Assembly: GCA_937934295.1 (NCBI GenBank)
Contig: CALHAI010000019.1
Location: forward strand, 1-42,611
Length of the DNA: 42,611 bases
Direction: 5' to 3'
Source: an uncultured Blastocatellia bacterium
Lineage (GTDB): Bacteria > Acidobacteriota > Blastocatellia > HR10
The translations under genes were made by a program, and so were the position numbers. The notes below the pieces were generated by a model, which worked only from the letters and a program-made list of their open reading frames with translations, did no database searches and was not told the DNA's origin. Numbering within the stretch: the stretch's first letter is position 1; every line of letters begins with the position of its first letter. Shown here in pieces: positions 8,200 through 15,893 of the stretch.

Positions 8200-9705
8200 A
8201 TGAAGAGATGGACAGCGCGTGGGCTCTCGATCGGCGTGGGGCTCTCGCTCGCTCTTCAGAGCTTCGTCCCGCTGGGCGCTTCGACGCGGCAGGATCGCGT
8301 GCCTCTCGCCGAGATCGTGGAGAAGCCGTATTTGGACGTCCTCGCGCTCTCGGAGGCCCATGCCTTTCAGACGGGTGAGATCGAAGCATTTCGCGCCGAG
8401 CTCAGGAAGGAGAAGGAGCAGAAGCTCGCCGCTCTCAAACAAGAGATCGCCGCGCTCAAAAGCCAGATCGATGAGGCGCGCCGAAAGCTTCAGGAGTTGA
8501 ATCGGCGCGGATCGCGCGATGATCCGCAGACGGCCAAGGAGCGGCACGAGATTCACTGTCAGATTCAGCGTCTCCGCAAGAAGCTCGTCGAGAAGGAGGC
8601 CCTCGAGCGAAAGACGATCGAGGTCAGCTACGAGAACAAGGAGGCCAAACTCGACCTGCTCACGCGATGGCCTCCGGAGAAGAAGCGCATTGAGGAGGAA
8701 CTTCGCTCGGGTCGCGCGCGGCAACGCCCTTACGGCGATGTGGAGGACATCGGTTTTCGCGAGGTCGGCAAGGGGCAGGAGAAAGACATCAAGATGGGCG
8801 AAGACGCCATCCGCCAACTCCGAGCGCTCGGCCTCATGCCCCCGGACTTCAAGGACGAGGAGGTCGAGGCGTACATTCGGAATCTGGCCGAGTATATCGC
8901 GCGAAATTCCGATCTGCGCGTCCCTGTGAAGACGCAGCTGCTCCTCACCGACGAAGTGAACGCCTTCGCGCTGCCGGGCGGATTCCTCTTCATCAACACG
9001 GGGCTCATCCTGGAGGCAGAGACCGAGGGGGAGCTGGCCGGCGTCATTGCCCATGAGATCGCGCATGCGGCGGCGCGCCACAGCGCGCGACTCATGAGGC
9101 GCGCGACGATCGCCTCGATCTTGTATCAAGCGGCGCAGATCGCGGCTTACATCGCGACCGGCGGCGTGGTGAGTCTGCTCACCTACTACTTGCTCGAATA
9201 CGGATTCGCGGGGCTGGGATTGGTGATCGAGCTGAAGCTCCTCGGCGTGAGTCGAGAGTTTGAACTCGAAGCCGATCAGCTCGGCGCGCAATATCTCTGG
9301 AAGAGCGGATATGACCCGCGCTCCTTCATCACGTTCTTCGACAAGATGGCGAGCAAGGAGGGGTATGCGCGAGGGACGAGCTTCTTCCGCACACACCCGG
9401 CCTTCGCCGATCGCATCATCCACAGCTTTCGCGAATTCGCCTTCCTGCCACCTCGCGAGGAATATATGACCGACAGCGAGGAATTCCACCGGATCAAAGA
9501 GCGTCTGCGCAAGGTGGCGCAAGAGGCGATGGAGAAGCAGAAGGAGCAGGAGCGCAAGCGGCCGCGTTTGCGGAAAGAAGAGACGTGTCCTGAGGACGAA
9601 CTGCCGAAATCCCCGAATCCCACGACCGACGTCGGATGGCACGTCCAGGGATGTCTGGCTCGTGTCGAGCGGAATGGTCTCCTGATCCCTGGCGCGCTGC
9701 GGTGA
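8200..9705 (+). CDS. M48-family zinc metalloprotease, exported, with a coiled-coil region
   Basis: A secreted or periplasmic peptidase of 501 residues, related to BepA/Oma1-type M48 enzymes that degrade or refold envelope proteins. A basic N-terminus and hydrophobic stretch (SIGVGLSLALQSFVPLGAS) form a signal peptide. Residues about 65-170 are highly charged heptad-like Lys/Glu sequence, a likely coiled coil. The zinc site is HEIAH at 285-289, with the third ligand E357 in FELEADQLGA. A basic tail ends the protein. The start at 8200 has a near-perfect Shine-Dalgarno sequence. BepA normally has C-terminal TPRs; none is seen here, so the coiled coil may supply the partner-binding role. It is apparently monocistronic. 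Confidence 0.9.
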   Translation: MKRWTARGLSIGVGLSLALQSFVPLGASTRQDRVPLAEIVEKPYLDVLALSEAHAFQTGEIEAFRAELRKEKEQKLAALKQEIAALKSQIDEARRKLQELNRRGSRDDPQTAKERHEIHCQIQRLRKKLVEKEALERKTIEVSYENKEAKLDLLTRWPPEKKRIEEELRSGRARQRPYGDVEDIGFREVGKGQEKDIKMGEDAIRQLRALGLMPPDFKDEEVEAYIRNLAEYIARNSDLRVPVKTQLLLTDEVNAFALPGGFLFINTGLILEAETEGELAGVIAHEIAHAAARHSARLMRRATIASILYQAAQIAAYIATGGVVSLLTYYLLEYGFAGLGLVIELKLLGVSREFELEADQLGAQYLWKSGYDPRSFITFFDKMASKEGYARGTSFFRTHPAFADRIIHSFREFAFLPPREEYMTDSEEFHRIKERLRKVAQEAMEKQKEQERKRPRLRKEETCPEDELPKSPNPTTDVGWHVQGCLARVERNGLLIPGALR

Positions 9706-9829
9706 CGGGAGAGGGAACTTTTCGGCTGAAGATGACATGGGCGCTCAATCAGAGCTCCGCACATGTGGCGCGCGCGAACCGCTCACGGAGGGCCTGAGCG
9801 AGTGTTCCGGCGGAAGGGGTGAGCTCTCG

Positions 9830-10222
9830 TTGAAGATCGGCACAGCGGATTATCTGCTCTTTGACGGAGCGTGCGGTGTGTGCGCGGCTTTCGCGCGATG
9901 GGCGAGTCGTCAGGATCGGCGCGGACGCGTCATCCTCCTCCCTTACCAAGAGATTCCTGCCGAAGCCCTCGCGCCGCTTGGTCTGACGCCGCAGCACTGT
10001 GCCCGGCGCCTCTACATCATCACTCGACGCGGGCGCATCTTGGGCGGCGTCTTCGGACTCAACGCCTTCTTCTTTCAGCTCTTCCCCTGGCGGTTGCTCG
10101 TGTGCCTCATCTATGCCATGCCCCCGCTCTTGCTTCTGGAGATGGCGATCTACGCGCTCGTCGCAAGACATCGCCATCGCCTCTCGCGATGGCTCGGCCT
10201 GAGTGCCTGTCGTCCCACATGA
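9830..10222 (+). CDS. DCC-family thiol-disulfide oxidoreductase-like protein (DUF393)
   Basis: A small protein of the DCC family, named for its conserved Asp-Cys-Cys motif. Here it reads FDGACGVC, with D12, C15 and C18 counted from the start used. A hydrophobic segment near FFFQLFPWRLLVCLIYAMPPLLLLEM may associate with the membrane. The redox role is inferred for the family and is not firmly established. I chose the TTG at 9830 because a purine-rich GGAAGGGGTGAG lies upstream and the DCC motif then falls near the N-terminus, as in relatives. The frame also extends to an ATG at 9737, adding 31 non-conserved residues. It is convergent with the DASS transporter, with 11 bp between the stops. Confidence 0.78.
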   Translation: MKIGTADYLLFDGACGVCAAFARWASRQDRRGRVILLPYQEIPAEALAPLGLTPQHCARRLYIITRRGRILGGVFGLNAFFFQLFPWRLLVCLIYAMPPLLLLEMAIYALVARHRHRLSRWLGLSACRPT

Positions 10223-10233
10223 TCCCTTCCCCT

Positions 10234-11829
10234 TCAGAAGCGAACGAGGCCGAGGACCGAGGCGACATAGCCGTAGAAGAAGGCGACGATGTAGAGCCAT
10301 GCCACCAGATCCAAGAAGACGCCCCCGCGCAGCATGTCCGCGATCGTCACGCGCCGCGTCGCATAGACGAGCGCATTCGGCGGCGTCGCGACCGGGAGCA
10401 TGAAGGCCATCGAAGCGGCGATCGTCGCCGGGAGGACGAGCGACACGGCGTCCGCTCCAAGCCCCGACGCCATGGAGATCAAGATCGGCACCATCATCGA
10501 GGTGACCGCCGTATTGGAAGTCACCTCGGTGAGCAGCTCCATGAAGATCACAACCATGAGGATGAGCAGGAGCGGATTCGGCTTCCCGAAGAGCGTGACG
10601 AATGTCGAGGCGAGCACCCGCGCTAGCCCCGTCTTGAACAGGGCGTCCGAGAGCGCCAACCCCCCGCCAAACAGCAGCAGCGTCCCCCAATCCACGTACC
10701 GAGAATCCTCCCATCGCAGGACGAACTGACGCCGCGCCCAGTCCACGGGCAGGAGGAAGAGAAGGATCGCCACCAAGAGCGCGATCAGATGCTCATCAAA
10801 CCACTCGAGGTGCCGACCGAGTCCAGGGAGGAACGACCAGAAGGGGTTCGTCGTCCAGAGCACGACGGCCAGAAGGAATCCGACGAGCGTCAGCTTCTCT
10901 CCCCGCCCTAAGGGGCCGAGCGCCGCGCGCTCCTCGCGCAGGAGCGCACGAACGCCGGCATCGAAGGTGACGTCGAAGGGGAAGACCACGCGCAGGACAA
11001 CCCAAGCGAGCGGAACGGCCAACAGCACAAATGGCAGCCCGAAGGTCATCCACTCCAGGAAATCAAGCCGCGCGACGTTTTGCTGTCGCAGGATGGAGAC
11101 GGCGATGCCATTGGGTGGCGTTCCAATGATCGTTCCAACCCCCCCGATGGAAGCCGCGTAGGCGATCCCCAGCAAGAGCGCTCGCGCATAATTGGGGGAA
11201 GCACGGGTGTTCGGCACGCGCGAGAGGATCCCAAGGCCGATCGGGAGCATCATGGCCGTCGTCGCCGTATTCGAGACCCACATCGAGATGAAGGCCGAAG
11301 CGCTCATCACGCTCAGCAGGACCTTGCCGGGGCTGGCCGCGATGTCGCCGCGCGTCAGAATCCAAAGGGCGATGCGCCGATCCAAGCCCCACTTCTGCAT
11401 CGCGCCCGCGATGAGGAACCCGGAGAGGAAGAGGAAGATCACGGGATGAGCATAGTGCGCGAGCACCGCGCGACTGTTCAACTCCACCGGCCGACCGTCC
11501 TGAACGCCGATGACCTGAAAGAGGGGGAGGAGGACGCCCGGGAGAAGCGCCGTGACGGGAAGCGGCACGGCTTCGGTCACCCACCACGTGATCATGAGCA
11601 GTAGCAGCGCGAGCGTCACCTTCATGCCGAAGGCCAGAGACGCGATCTCCAGCCCAGCGGGGGAAGCGGCCGCTTGCGCCTCCGCTTCGCGCAAGAAGGC
11701 CTCCGGCGTCGGCAGTAGCAAGACGAGGAAAAACAGAAGCGGCCCGGCGAAAAAGCCTATCCCTGAGCGCGCGCGCTCCCAGGACGCCTCACGCTCCGAA
11801 ATCCGCCCCTCCGCGCTCACGCGCGCCAT
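10234..11829 (-). CDS. DASS/SLC13-family anion transporter
   Basis: A sodium- or proton-coupled symporter or exchanger for dicarboxylates, citrate or sulfate in the inner membrane. The 531 residues are strongly hydrophobic. The two SNT motifs that define the VcINDY-type fold are present in inverted-repeat halves: SNTATTAMMLP in the first half and SNTAVTSMMVP in the second. IIGTPPNG and ATPPNALVY are the paired loop motifs. The ITWWVTEAVPLPVTALLP helix is a family hallmark. Substrate specificity cannot be read from this. It is followed on the same strand by nothing before the convergent DCC gene. The start lacks an obvious Shine-Dalgarno sequence. Confidence 0.9.
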   Translation of the reverse strand: MARVSAEGRISEREASWERARSGIGFFAGPLLFFLVLLLPTPEAFLREAEAQAAASPAGLEIASLAFGMKVTLALLLLMITWWVTEAVPLPVTALLPGVLLPLFQVIGVQDGRPVELNSRAVLAHYAHPVIFLFLSGFLIAGAMQKWGLDRRIALWILTRGDIAASPGKVLLSVMSASAFISMWVSNTATTAMMLPIGLGILSRVPNTRASPNYARALLLGIAYAASIGGVGTIIGTPPNGIAVSILRQQNVARLDFLEWMTFGLPFVLLAVPLAWVVLRVVFPFDVTFDAGVRALLREERAALGPLGRGEKLTLVGFLLAVVLWTTNPFWSFLPGLGRHLEWFDEHLIALLVAILLFLLPVDWARRQFVLRWEDSRYVDWGTLLLFGGGLALSDALFKTGLARVLASTFVTLFGKPNPLLLILMVVIFMELLTEVTSNTAVTSMMVPILISMASGLGADAVSLVLPATIAASMAFMLPVATPPNALVYATRRVTIADMLRGGVFLDLVAWLYIVAFFYGYVASVLGLVRF

Positions 11830-11872
11830 TTTAGGAAGGCGCCATGCCCGCTGTCAAACGCCGGGGCGCGCC

Positions 11873-12661
11873 TCAGCACCCCTGAAATCGCGGCTCGCGC
11901 TTCTCCACGTAGGCCAGCAGACCTTCACGCGCATCCTCGCTTTGGAAGAGCAGTTGCTGCAGCTCGCGCTCTAACGCCAGCCCATCATGGAAGGACATCT
12001 CCCATCCCGATTGTACAGCGCGCTTGATATGGCCGACGGCGCGGCTCGCCTTCCGCGGCGGGAGGAATTGGCGCGCGTACTCCAGCACATGTGCCATGAA
12101 GTTCTCGTTCGGGAAGACGTGGTGAATGAGCCCGATCTCCAAGGCCTCTTCGTACGTCATCAGACGCCCGGTGACCATCAGCTCCAGCGCGCGCGCTTTC
12201 CCCAGCAGTCGAGCTAACCGTTGCGTCCCACCGGTGCCGGGCAGGACGCCGAGTGAGACCTCGGGCAAGCCGATCCTCCCGCTGTCCTTTCGGGCGATGC
12301 GAATATCGCAAGCGAGCGCGATCTCCAATCCCCCGCCGACCGTGTGTCCGTTAAGCGCCGCGATCACGAGCTTCGGCGTATTCTCCAAGCGATTCAACGT
12401 CTCGTTGGCATGCAGGCAAAAATAGTACTTGTACTGCGGCGTGACTTCGGCGAGCATGCGGATGTTAGCGCCCGCACAGAAGAACCGATCTCCGGCTCCG
12501 GTGACCACGAGCACGTGCACGCCCTCGTCGAAGCGCGCTTGAAGGATGGCGTCATCGAACTGCCGCATCATCTCATAGGTGTAGGTATTCGCCGGCGGAT
12601 CGGAGAGCTCGAGGATGGCGATGCCCTCCTCCACGCGATACTCAACGAGCCTCATCTCCAT
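11873..12661 (-). CDS. Enoyl-CoA hydratase/isomerase (crotonase family)
   Basis: A cytosolic crotonase-fold enzyme of 262 residues, probably hydrating enoyl-CoA in beta-oxidation. The oxyanion-hole segments FFCAGANIRML and NGHTVGGGLEIALACD are present. Both glutamates used by hydratases are in place: E113 in GGGLE and E134 in GLPEVSLGVLPGTGG. The start at 12661 is preferred because GAGGAG lies eight bases upstream; the longer open frame to 12802 has no conserved sequence. The thioesterase gene is upstream on the same strand (137-bp gap), suggesting an acyl-CoA metabolism pair. Other crotonase activities (isomerase, ring-opening) cannot be excluded. Confidence 0.88.
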   Translation of the reverse strand: MEMRLVEYRVEEGIAILELSDPPANTYTYEMMRQFDDAILQARFDEGVHVLVVTGAGDRFFCAGANIRMLAEVTPQYKYYFCLHANETLNRLENTPKLVIAALNGHTVGGGLEIALACDIRIARKDSGRIGLPEVSLGVLPGTGGTQRLARLLGKARALELMVTGRLMTYEEALEIGLIHHVFPNENFMAHVLEYARQFLPPRKASRAVGHIKRAVQSGWEMSFHDGLALERELQQLLFQSEDAREGLLAYVEKREPRFQGC

Positions 12662-12798
12662 ACGTCTTGCTCCTCGCCCCGCATGTTCTCGGAAGGGCTT
12701 CTTGAGACCTTCCACCCGATGCGTCATGTTATCGAAAGGGATGGAGGAAAGGCAAGGCGCGAGACCTTGCGCCGCGGAAGAGCGAGCTCGGCGCGCCT

Positions 12799-13287
12799 TC
12801 ACCTCGCGCGCGAGGCATCTTCGGCCTCACGTCGAGTCAAACGTTCGGCGCGGCGCCGTTCGGCCTCCGCGGCGCGACGGCGTTCCTCATCGCTCACCAA
12901 CTCCAGCGGCGGAACCGGCGTCGGGCGGCCCGATTCGTCCAATGCGACGTAGACGAGATATGCCGTTGACGTCACGCGCCGCTCGCCCGTCAGGAGCGCC
13001 TCGGCTTCGACCTCGACTTCCACTTCCATCGAAGTCCGCCAGACTTGCGTCAGCCGCGCCCGCACGTGCACGAGATCGCCGACATGCACGGGCGCGCAAA
13101 ACCGAATCGAATCCACGACAACCGTCACCACGGGCTTTCGCGCGTGGCGCGAGGCGACGATCGCCCCAGCCTCATCAATGAGCTTCATGATCCATCCGCC
13201 GTGCACGTTCCCCAAGATATTCGCGTGCTCCGGTTGCATCATCTGGCTGAGGACGACCTGACTCTCGGCGACGCGTTTGCCATTCAT
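12799..13287 (-). CDS. Acyl-CoA thioesterase, hotdog fold (YciA/BACH type)
   Basis: A cytosolic hydrolase of acyl-CoA thioesters, 162 residues. The hotdog signature is clear: MMQPEHANILGNVHGGWIMKLIDEAG with catalytic Asp at residue 38, then the VVTVVVDSIRFCAPVHVGD strand. The C-terminal 25-30 residues are an Arg/Glu-rich helix not needed for the fold. The ATG at 13287 is used because the hotdog region begins just after it; the in-frame upstream sequence to 13413 is the shadow of a TnpB remnant read in another frame. The gene may use the remnant's promoter at about 13511, as nothing else like a promoter is evident closer in. Confidence 0.88.
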   Translation of the reverse strand: MNGKRVAESQVVLSQMMQPEHANILGNVHGGWIMKLIDEAGAIVASRHARKPVVTVVVDSIRFCAPVHVGDLVHVRARLTQVWRTSMEVEVEVEAEALLTGERRVTSTAYLVYVALDESGRPTPVPPLELVSDEERRRAAEAERRRAERLTRREAEDASRAR

Positions 13288-13288
13288 G

Positions 13289-13504
13289 TCATGAACCCCA
13301 TGGCCCGTGCCAGGCAGACACCCCGAACCGCTCGCGAACGTCGCCGTGGACGAGCTTCTGGAATTGGATCTTGTTGGCCGTCCACTCACAGAAGGCGACT
13401 TCAGCGATGGCATGGCACACCGCGTTGAACCGCTTCATCCTCCCCAGGAGGGTGGCGGACTGTTCTGATGTCGGTTGGAGCCTGCCCATCGGTGTCAGGT
13501 GCAC
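13289..13504 (-). pseudogene. N-terminal stump of a TnpB (IS200/IS605-type) protein
   Basis: Reading from a GTG at 13504 (or ATG at 13489), the 71-residue product resembles the first part of thermophile TnpB proteins. It has LQPTSEQSATLLGRMKRFN, AIAEVAFCEWTANKIQFQK and LVHGDVRERFGVSA, the place where full TnpB continues into QMAVR. Homology stops there; the frame runs only seven more residues to a stop that nearly abuts the thioesterase start. All RuvC-like and zinc-finger parts, about 300 residues, are missing, so it cannot be an active nuclease. The surviving piece has no internal stop and keeps a TATAAT upstream. I recognise this by motif pattern only, without a search. Confidence 0.7.
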
Positions 13505-13510
13505 GGCTGC

Positions 13511-13516
13511 ATTATA
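13511..13516 (-). promoter_or_regulatory. Perfect TATAAT upstream of the TnpB stump and thioesterase
   Basis: On the minus strand TATAAT occupies 13516-13511, seven bases upstream of the GTG of the TnpB stump. No good -35 is visible; the expected region contains the 10-bp palindrome TTCCATGGAA (13527-13536). It probably drives the stump and thioesterase as one transcript. Confidence 0.45.
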
Positions 13517-13541
13517 GCACAGGACCTTCCATGGAAAGGGG

Positions 13542-13568
13542 GATGCCGCCGTTGCTCCAAGCGGCATC
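13542..13568. repeat. Perfect 8-bp inverted repeat between der and the TnpB stump
   Basis: GATGCCGC at 13542-13549 and GCGGCATC at 13561-13568 form a perfect 8-bp stem with an 11-nt loop. It lies 27 bp after the der stop in the direction of transcription. It could be the der transcription terminator, though only CCCCCTTT follows and no real T-run. It could also be the left-end hairpin of the vanished IS200/IS605-type element. Confidence 0.45.
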
Positions 13569-13595
13569 TCTGATGAGGACTCCCGATGTCAGGAT

Positions 13596-14981
13596 TCACG
13601 CCCTGAGCCGCTGCTTGATGCGAATTGGCGTCGCGAAGAACTCATACTGCTCGCGCAGTCGATTCTCGATGTACCGCTCGTAGGCGGCTTCCAGCTTCTC
13701 GCGTCGGGAATTCAAGAAGAGGACGAATGTCGGTGGGGCTATGCCCGCTTGCGTGATGTACTGGACGCGCACGCGCCGGCGGCTCGTTGTGGCTCGCGCT
13801 TCGGCGATGAACTCCTGGAAGAAGCGATTCAGCTCAGCCGTCGGGATACGCCGATGCCGCGCCTCATACGCTTTCTTCGCCAGTTCGAGAATTTGGGTGA
13901 CGTGCTGGCCCGTGAGCGCTGAGATGAAAACGATCGGCGCATAATCGAGAAATCGCAAGCGCGCGCGAATGGCGGCTTCCAGGCGCGCCGCCGTCGCGTG
14001 ATCCTTCTCGACGAGATCCCATTTGTTGACGGCGAGGATGAGCGATTTCCCCGCCTTGTGCGCGAATCCTCCGATGCGCGCGTCCAGGGCCGTCGGACCT
14101 TCGGTGGCGTCAATGAGGAGCACGGCGACATCGGCGCGCTCGATATGCCGTTCGGCCATGAGCACGGCCACGCGCTCGGTTTGCTCCAGAACCCGTGACT
14201 TCCGACGAATGCCCGCCGTATCAATCACACGGAAGCGCACCCCCGCATACTCCAGCTCCGAATCCACGGCATCGCGCGTCGTGCCGGACGTTGGGGCGAC
14301 GATCACCCGCTCGGTTCCGAGCAACCGATTCACCAACGAGGATTTCCCCACGTTCGGCTTCCCGATGATGGCGAGGCGAATCTCTTCCGGGCGCGTCTCC
14401 GGCACTTCAGGAGCGGGCACGACCTCCAAAATCGCTTCGAGCAGTTCGCCGATGCCATGCCCGTGCTCGGCCGAGATGGGGAAGACCCGCGAGAAGCCCA
14501 GGCGACGAAACTCCTCGGCATGCATCCCCCACTTCGCCGTGTCCACCTTGTTGACGATCAGGAAGATCGGCTTGCCGAATCGGCGCAACCGTCGTGCCAG
14601 ATCTTCATCGAGCGGCGTCACCCCCTCGCGCACGTCTACCATGAAAAGGAGCAAAGCGGCGCGCGCGATAGCGACTTCAGCTTGCCGCACGATGCTCGCC
14701 GCAATGATCGCGTCCACCTCAGGGAGGAGTCCGCCCGTATCCACCAGTTCGAACTCGCGACCGCGCCATCGCACGCGTCCGTGAAGACGATCGCGCGTGA
14801 TCCCGGGCTGATCGCCCACGATCGCGCGTCGTCTTCCCACCAGGCGGTTGAAGAGCGTGGATTTTCCGACGTTCGGTCGCCCCAGGATGACTACGCTCGG
14901 ACGCTCCCCCGGCACGGCATGGGCTTCCCCAACATCGGACTCAGGGACCGATGTCGTGATGTCTGCAGCTGACGACTTCAT
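13596..14981 (-). CDS. der: GTPase Der (EngA), 50S ribosome assembly
   Basis: An essential double-GTPase that assists large-subunit assembly; 461 residues, normal for the family. The first G domain has GRPNVGKST (from residue 34), DTGG and NKVD. The second has GKPNVGKSS, DTAG and NKWD. The C-terminal KH-like domain runs to the end, with RRRVRVQYITQAG and PPTFVLFLNSRREKL. A short Ser/Asp/Glu N-terminal extension of about 27 residues precedes the first G1. It is the last gene of a minus-strand operon: its ATG overlaps the stop of the TPR gene by 4 bp. Confidence 0.97.
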   Translation of the reverse strand: MKSSAADITTSVPESDVGEAHAVPGERPSVVILGRPNVGKSTLFNRLVGRRRAIVGDQPGITRDRLHGRVRWRGREFELVDTGGLLPEVDAIIAASIVRQAEVAIARAALLLFMVDVREGVTPLDEDLARRLRRFGKPIFLIVNKVDTAKWGMHAEEFRRLGFSRVFPISAEHGHGIGELLEAILEVVPAPEVPETRPEEIRLAIIGKPNVGKSSLVNRLLGTERVIVAPTSGTTRDAVDSELEYAGVRFRVIDTAGIRRKSRVLEQTERVAVLMAERHIERADVAVLLIDATEGPTALDARIGGFAHKAGKSLILAVNKWDLVEKDHATAARLEAAIRARLRFLDYAPIVFISALTGQHVTQILELAKKAYEARHRRIPTAELNRFFQEFIAEARATTSRRRVRVQYITQAGIAPPTFVLFLNSRREKLEAAYERYIENRLREQYEFFATPIRIKQRLRA

Positions 14982-15886
14982 CGCGACTCTTGCGATAGGA
15001 GCTCCTTGCGCAACTGCTCGACGAGTGAGCGGACGGCCGGCGCCGTCTCGCCCTGCGGAGCTAAACGCAAATAGGTCTCGTAGGCCGCGATGGCTTCCCG
15101 AGGGCGATCCGCATCCAGCAGGAGATTGCCGAGGAGATAGTAGAGGATCGGCTCCGTGTCCGCGTTTTGAGCGATCGCCGTCCGCATATGCGCGATCGCT
15201 TGTTCGATCTCTCCGATCTCTCCGAGCGCCAGCGCGAGTCCGGCCTGAGCTTCCGGGGAGAAATTGTTCGCCTCTCGCAATACCGTGCGATATTCGCGAA
15301 TGGCGTCTTCGTAGAGGCCTTGAGCGCGAAAGATATTCCCCAGAAGTGTACGGGCTTCGAGAAGCGGCGTGCGGCTCTCGGCGAGAGCGCGTCGGACCTG
15401 GCGCAAAGCTTCCTCAGGCTCTTCCAGCGCCAGCAGCGCGCGCGCCAACCCAAGTCGAGCGCGGGGGAAGCGCCCCTTTCGCAAGGCGATCGCTTTCCGA
15501 TACTCAGCGACCGCTTGTGCGAACAGTCGCTGCTCGCGCAACGCCTCCCCGTGTTGGCGATGCCGTTCGGCAGGATCCCGCAGCGGAGGGAGAGAGAGCG
15601 CGAGCGCCCGCCGCGCGCCGGGTGCAAGACGAAGGCGCACGTGCGCTTCCTCATAGCCCATCCTGCTCACGCGCAACGTATAGACCCCCGGCTCCAGCAC
15701 GAGCGTCAGCCGTCCACGTGCATCGGTCACCCCTCGGCGAACGTCGTTCACGAAGACGATGGCTCCCGGCCGCGCGGAGATCACCACCTGCGCGGAAGCG
15801 CGCGCCTTCCCGGAAAGCGCTTGCCCTCCGCCTTCAGCGGGAAGCAGAACAGCGAGAAGGAGAGCGAGCGCCCTCGCGCGCTTCAT
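14978..15886 (-). CDS. Exported PEGA-like/TPR protein
   Basis: A 302-residue envelope protein of unassigned function. A signal-peptide-like start (MKRARALALLLAVLLPAEGGG) precedes a small beta domain (residues about 35-95, VFVNDVRRGVTDARGRLTLVLEPGVYTLRVSRMGY split over two strands). That domain resembles PEGA or carboxypeptidase-regulatory-like modules. About five TPR units follow (for example LFAQAVAEYRKAIALRKG, LYEDAIREYRTVLREANN, IEQAIAHMRTAIAQNAD). The start at 15886 lies 7 bp after the lytic transglycosylase stop, and its stop overlaps the der start, so the three are one transcript. It plausibly aids cell-wall or outer-membrane assembly through protein contacts, but that is inferred from company only. 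Confidence 0.75.
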   Translation of the reverse strand: MKRARALALLLAVLLPAEGGGQALSGKARASAQVVISARPGAIVFVNDVRRGVTDARGRLTLVLEPGVYTLRVSRMGYEEAHVRLRLAPGARRALALSLPPLRDPAERHRQHGEALREQRLFAQAVAEYRKAIALRKGRFPRARLGLARALLALEEPEEALRQVRRALAESRTPLLEARTLLGNIFRAQGLYEDAIREYRTVLREANNFSPEAQAGLALALGEIGEIEQAIAHMRTAIAQNADTEPILYYLLGNLLLDADRPREAIAAYETYLRLAPQGETAPAVRSLVEQLRKELLSQESR

Positions 15887-15893
15887 CGCCCAT

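Noticed and set aside
7927..9738. 603-codon minus-strand open frame opposite the M48 protease
   Set aside because: Antisense to a gene with a strong Shine-Dalgarno, signal peptide and HExxH motif; its translation is low-complexity.
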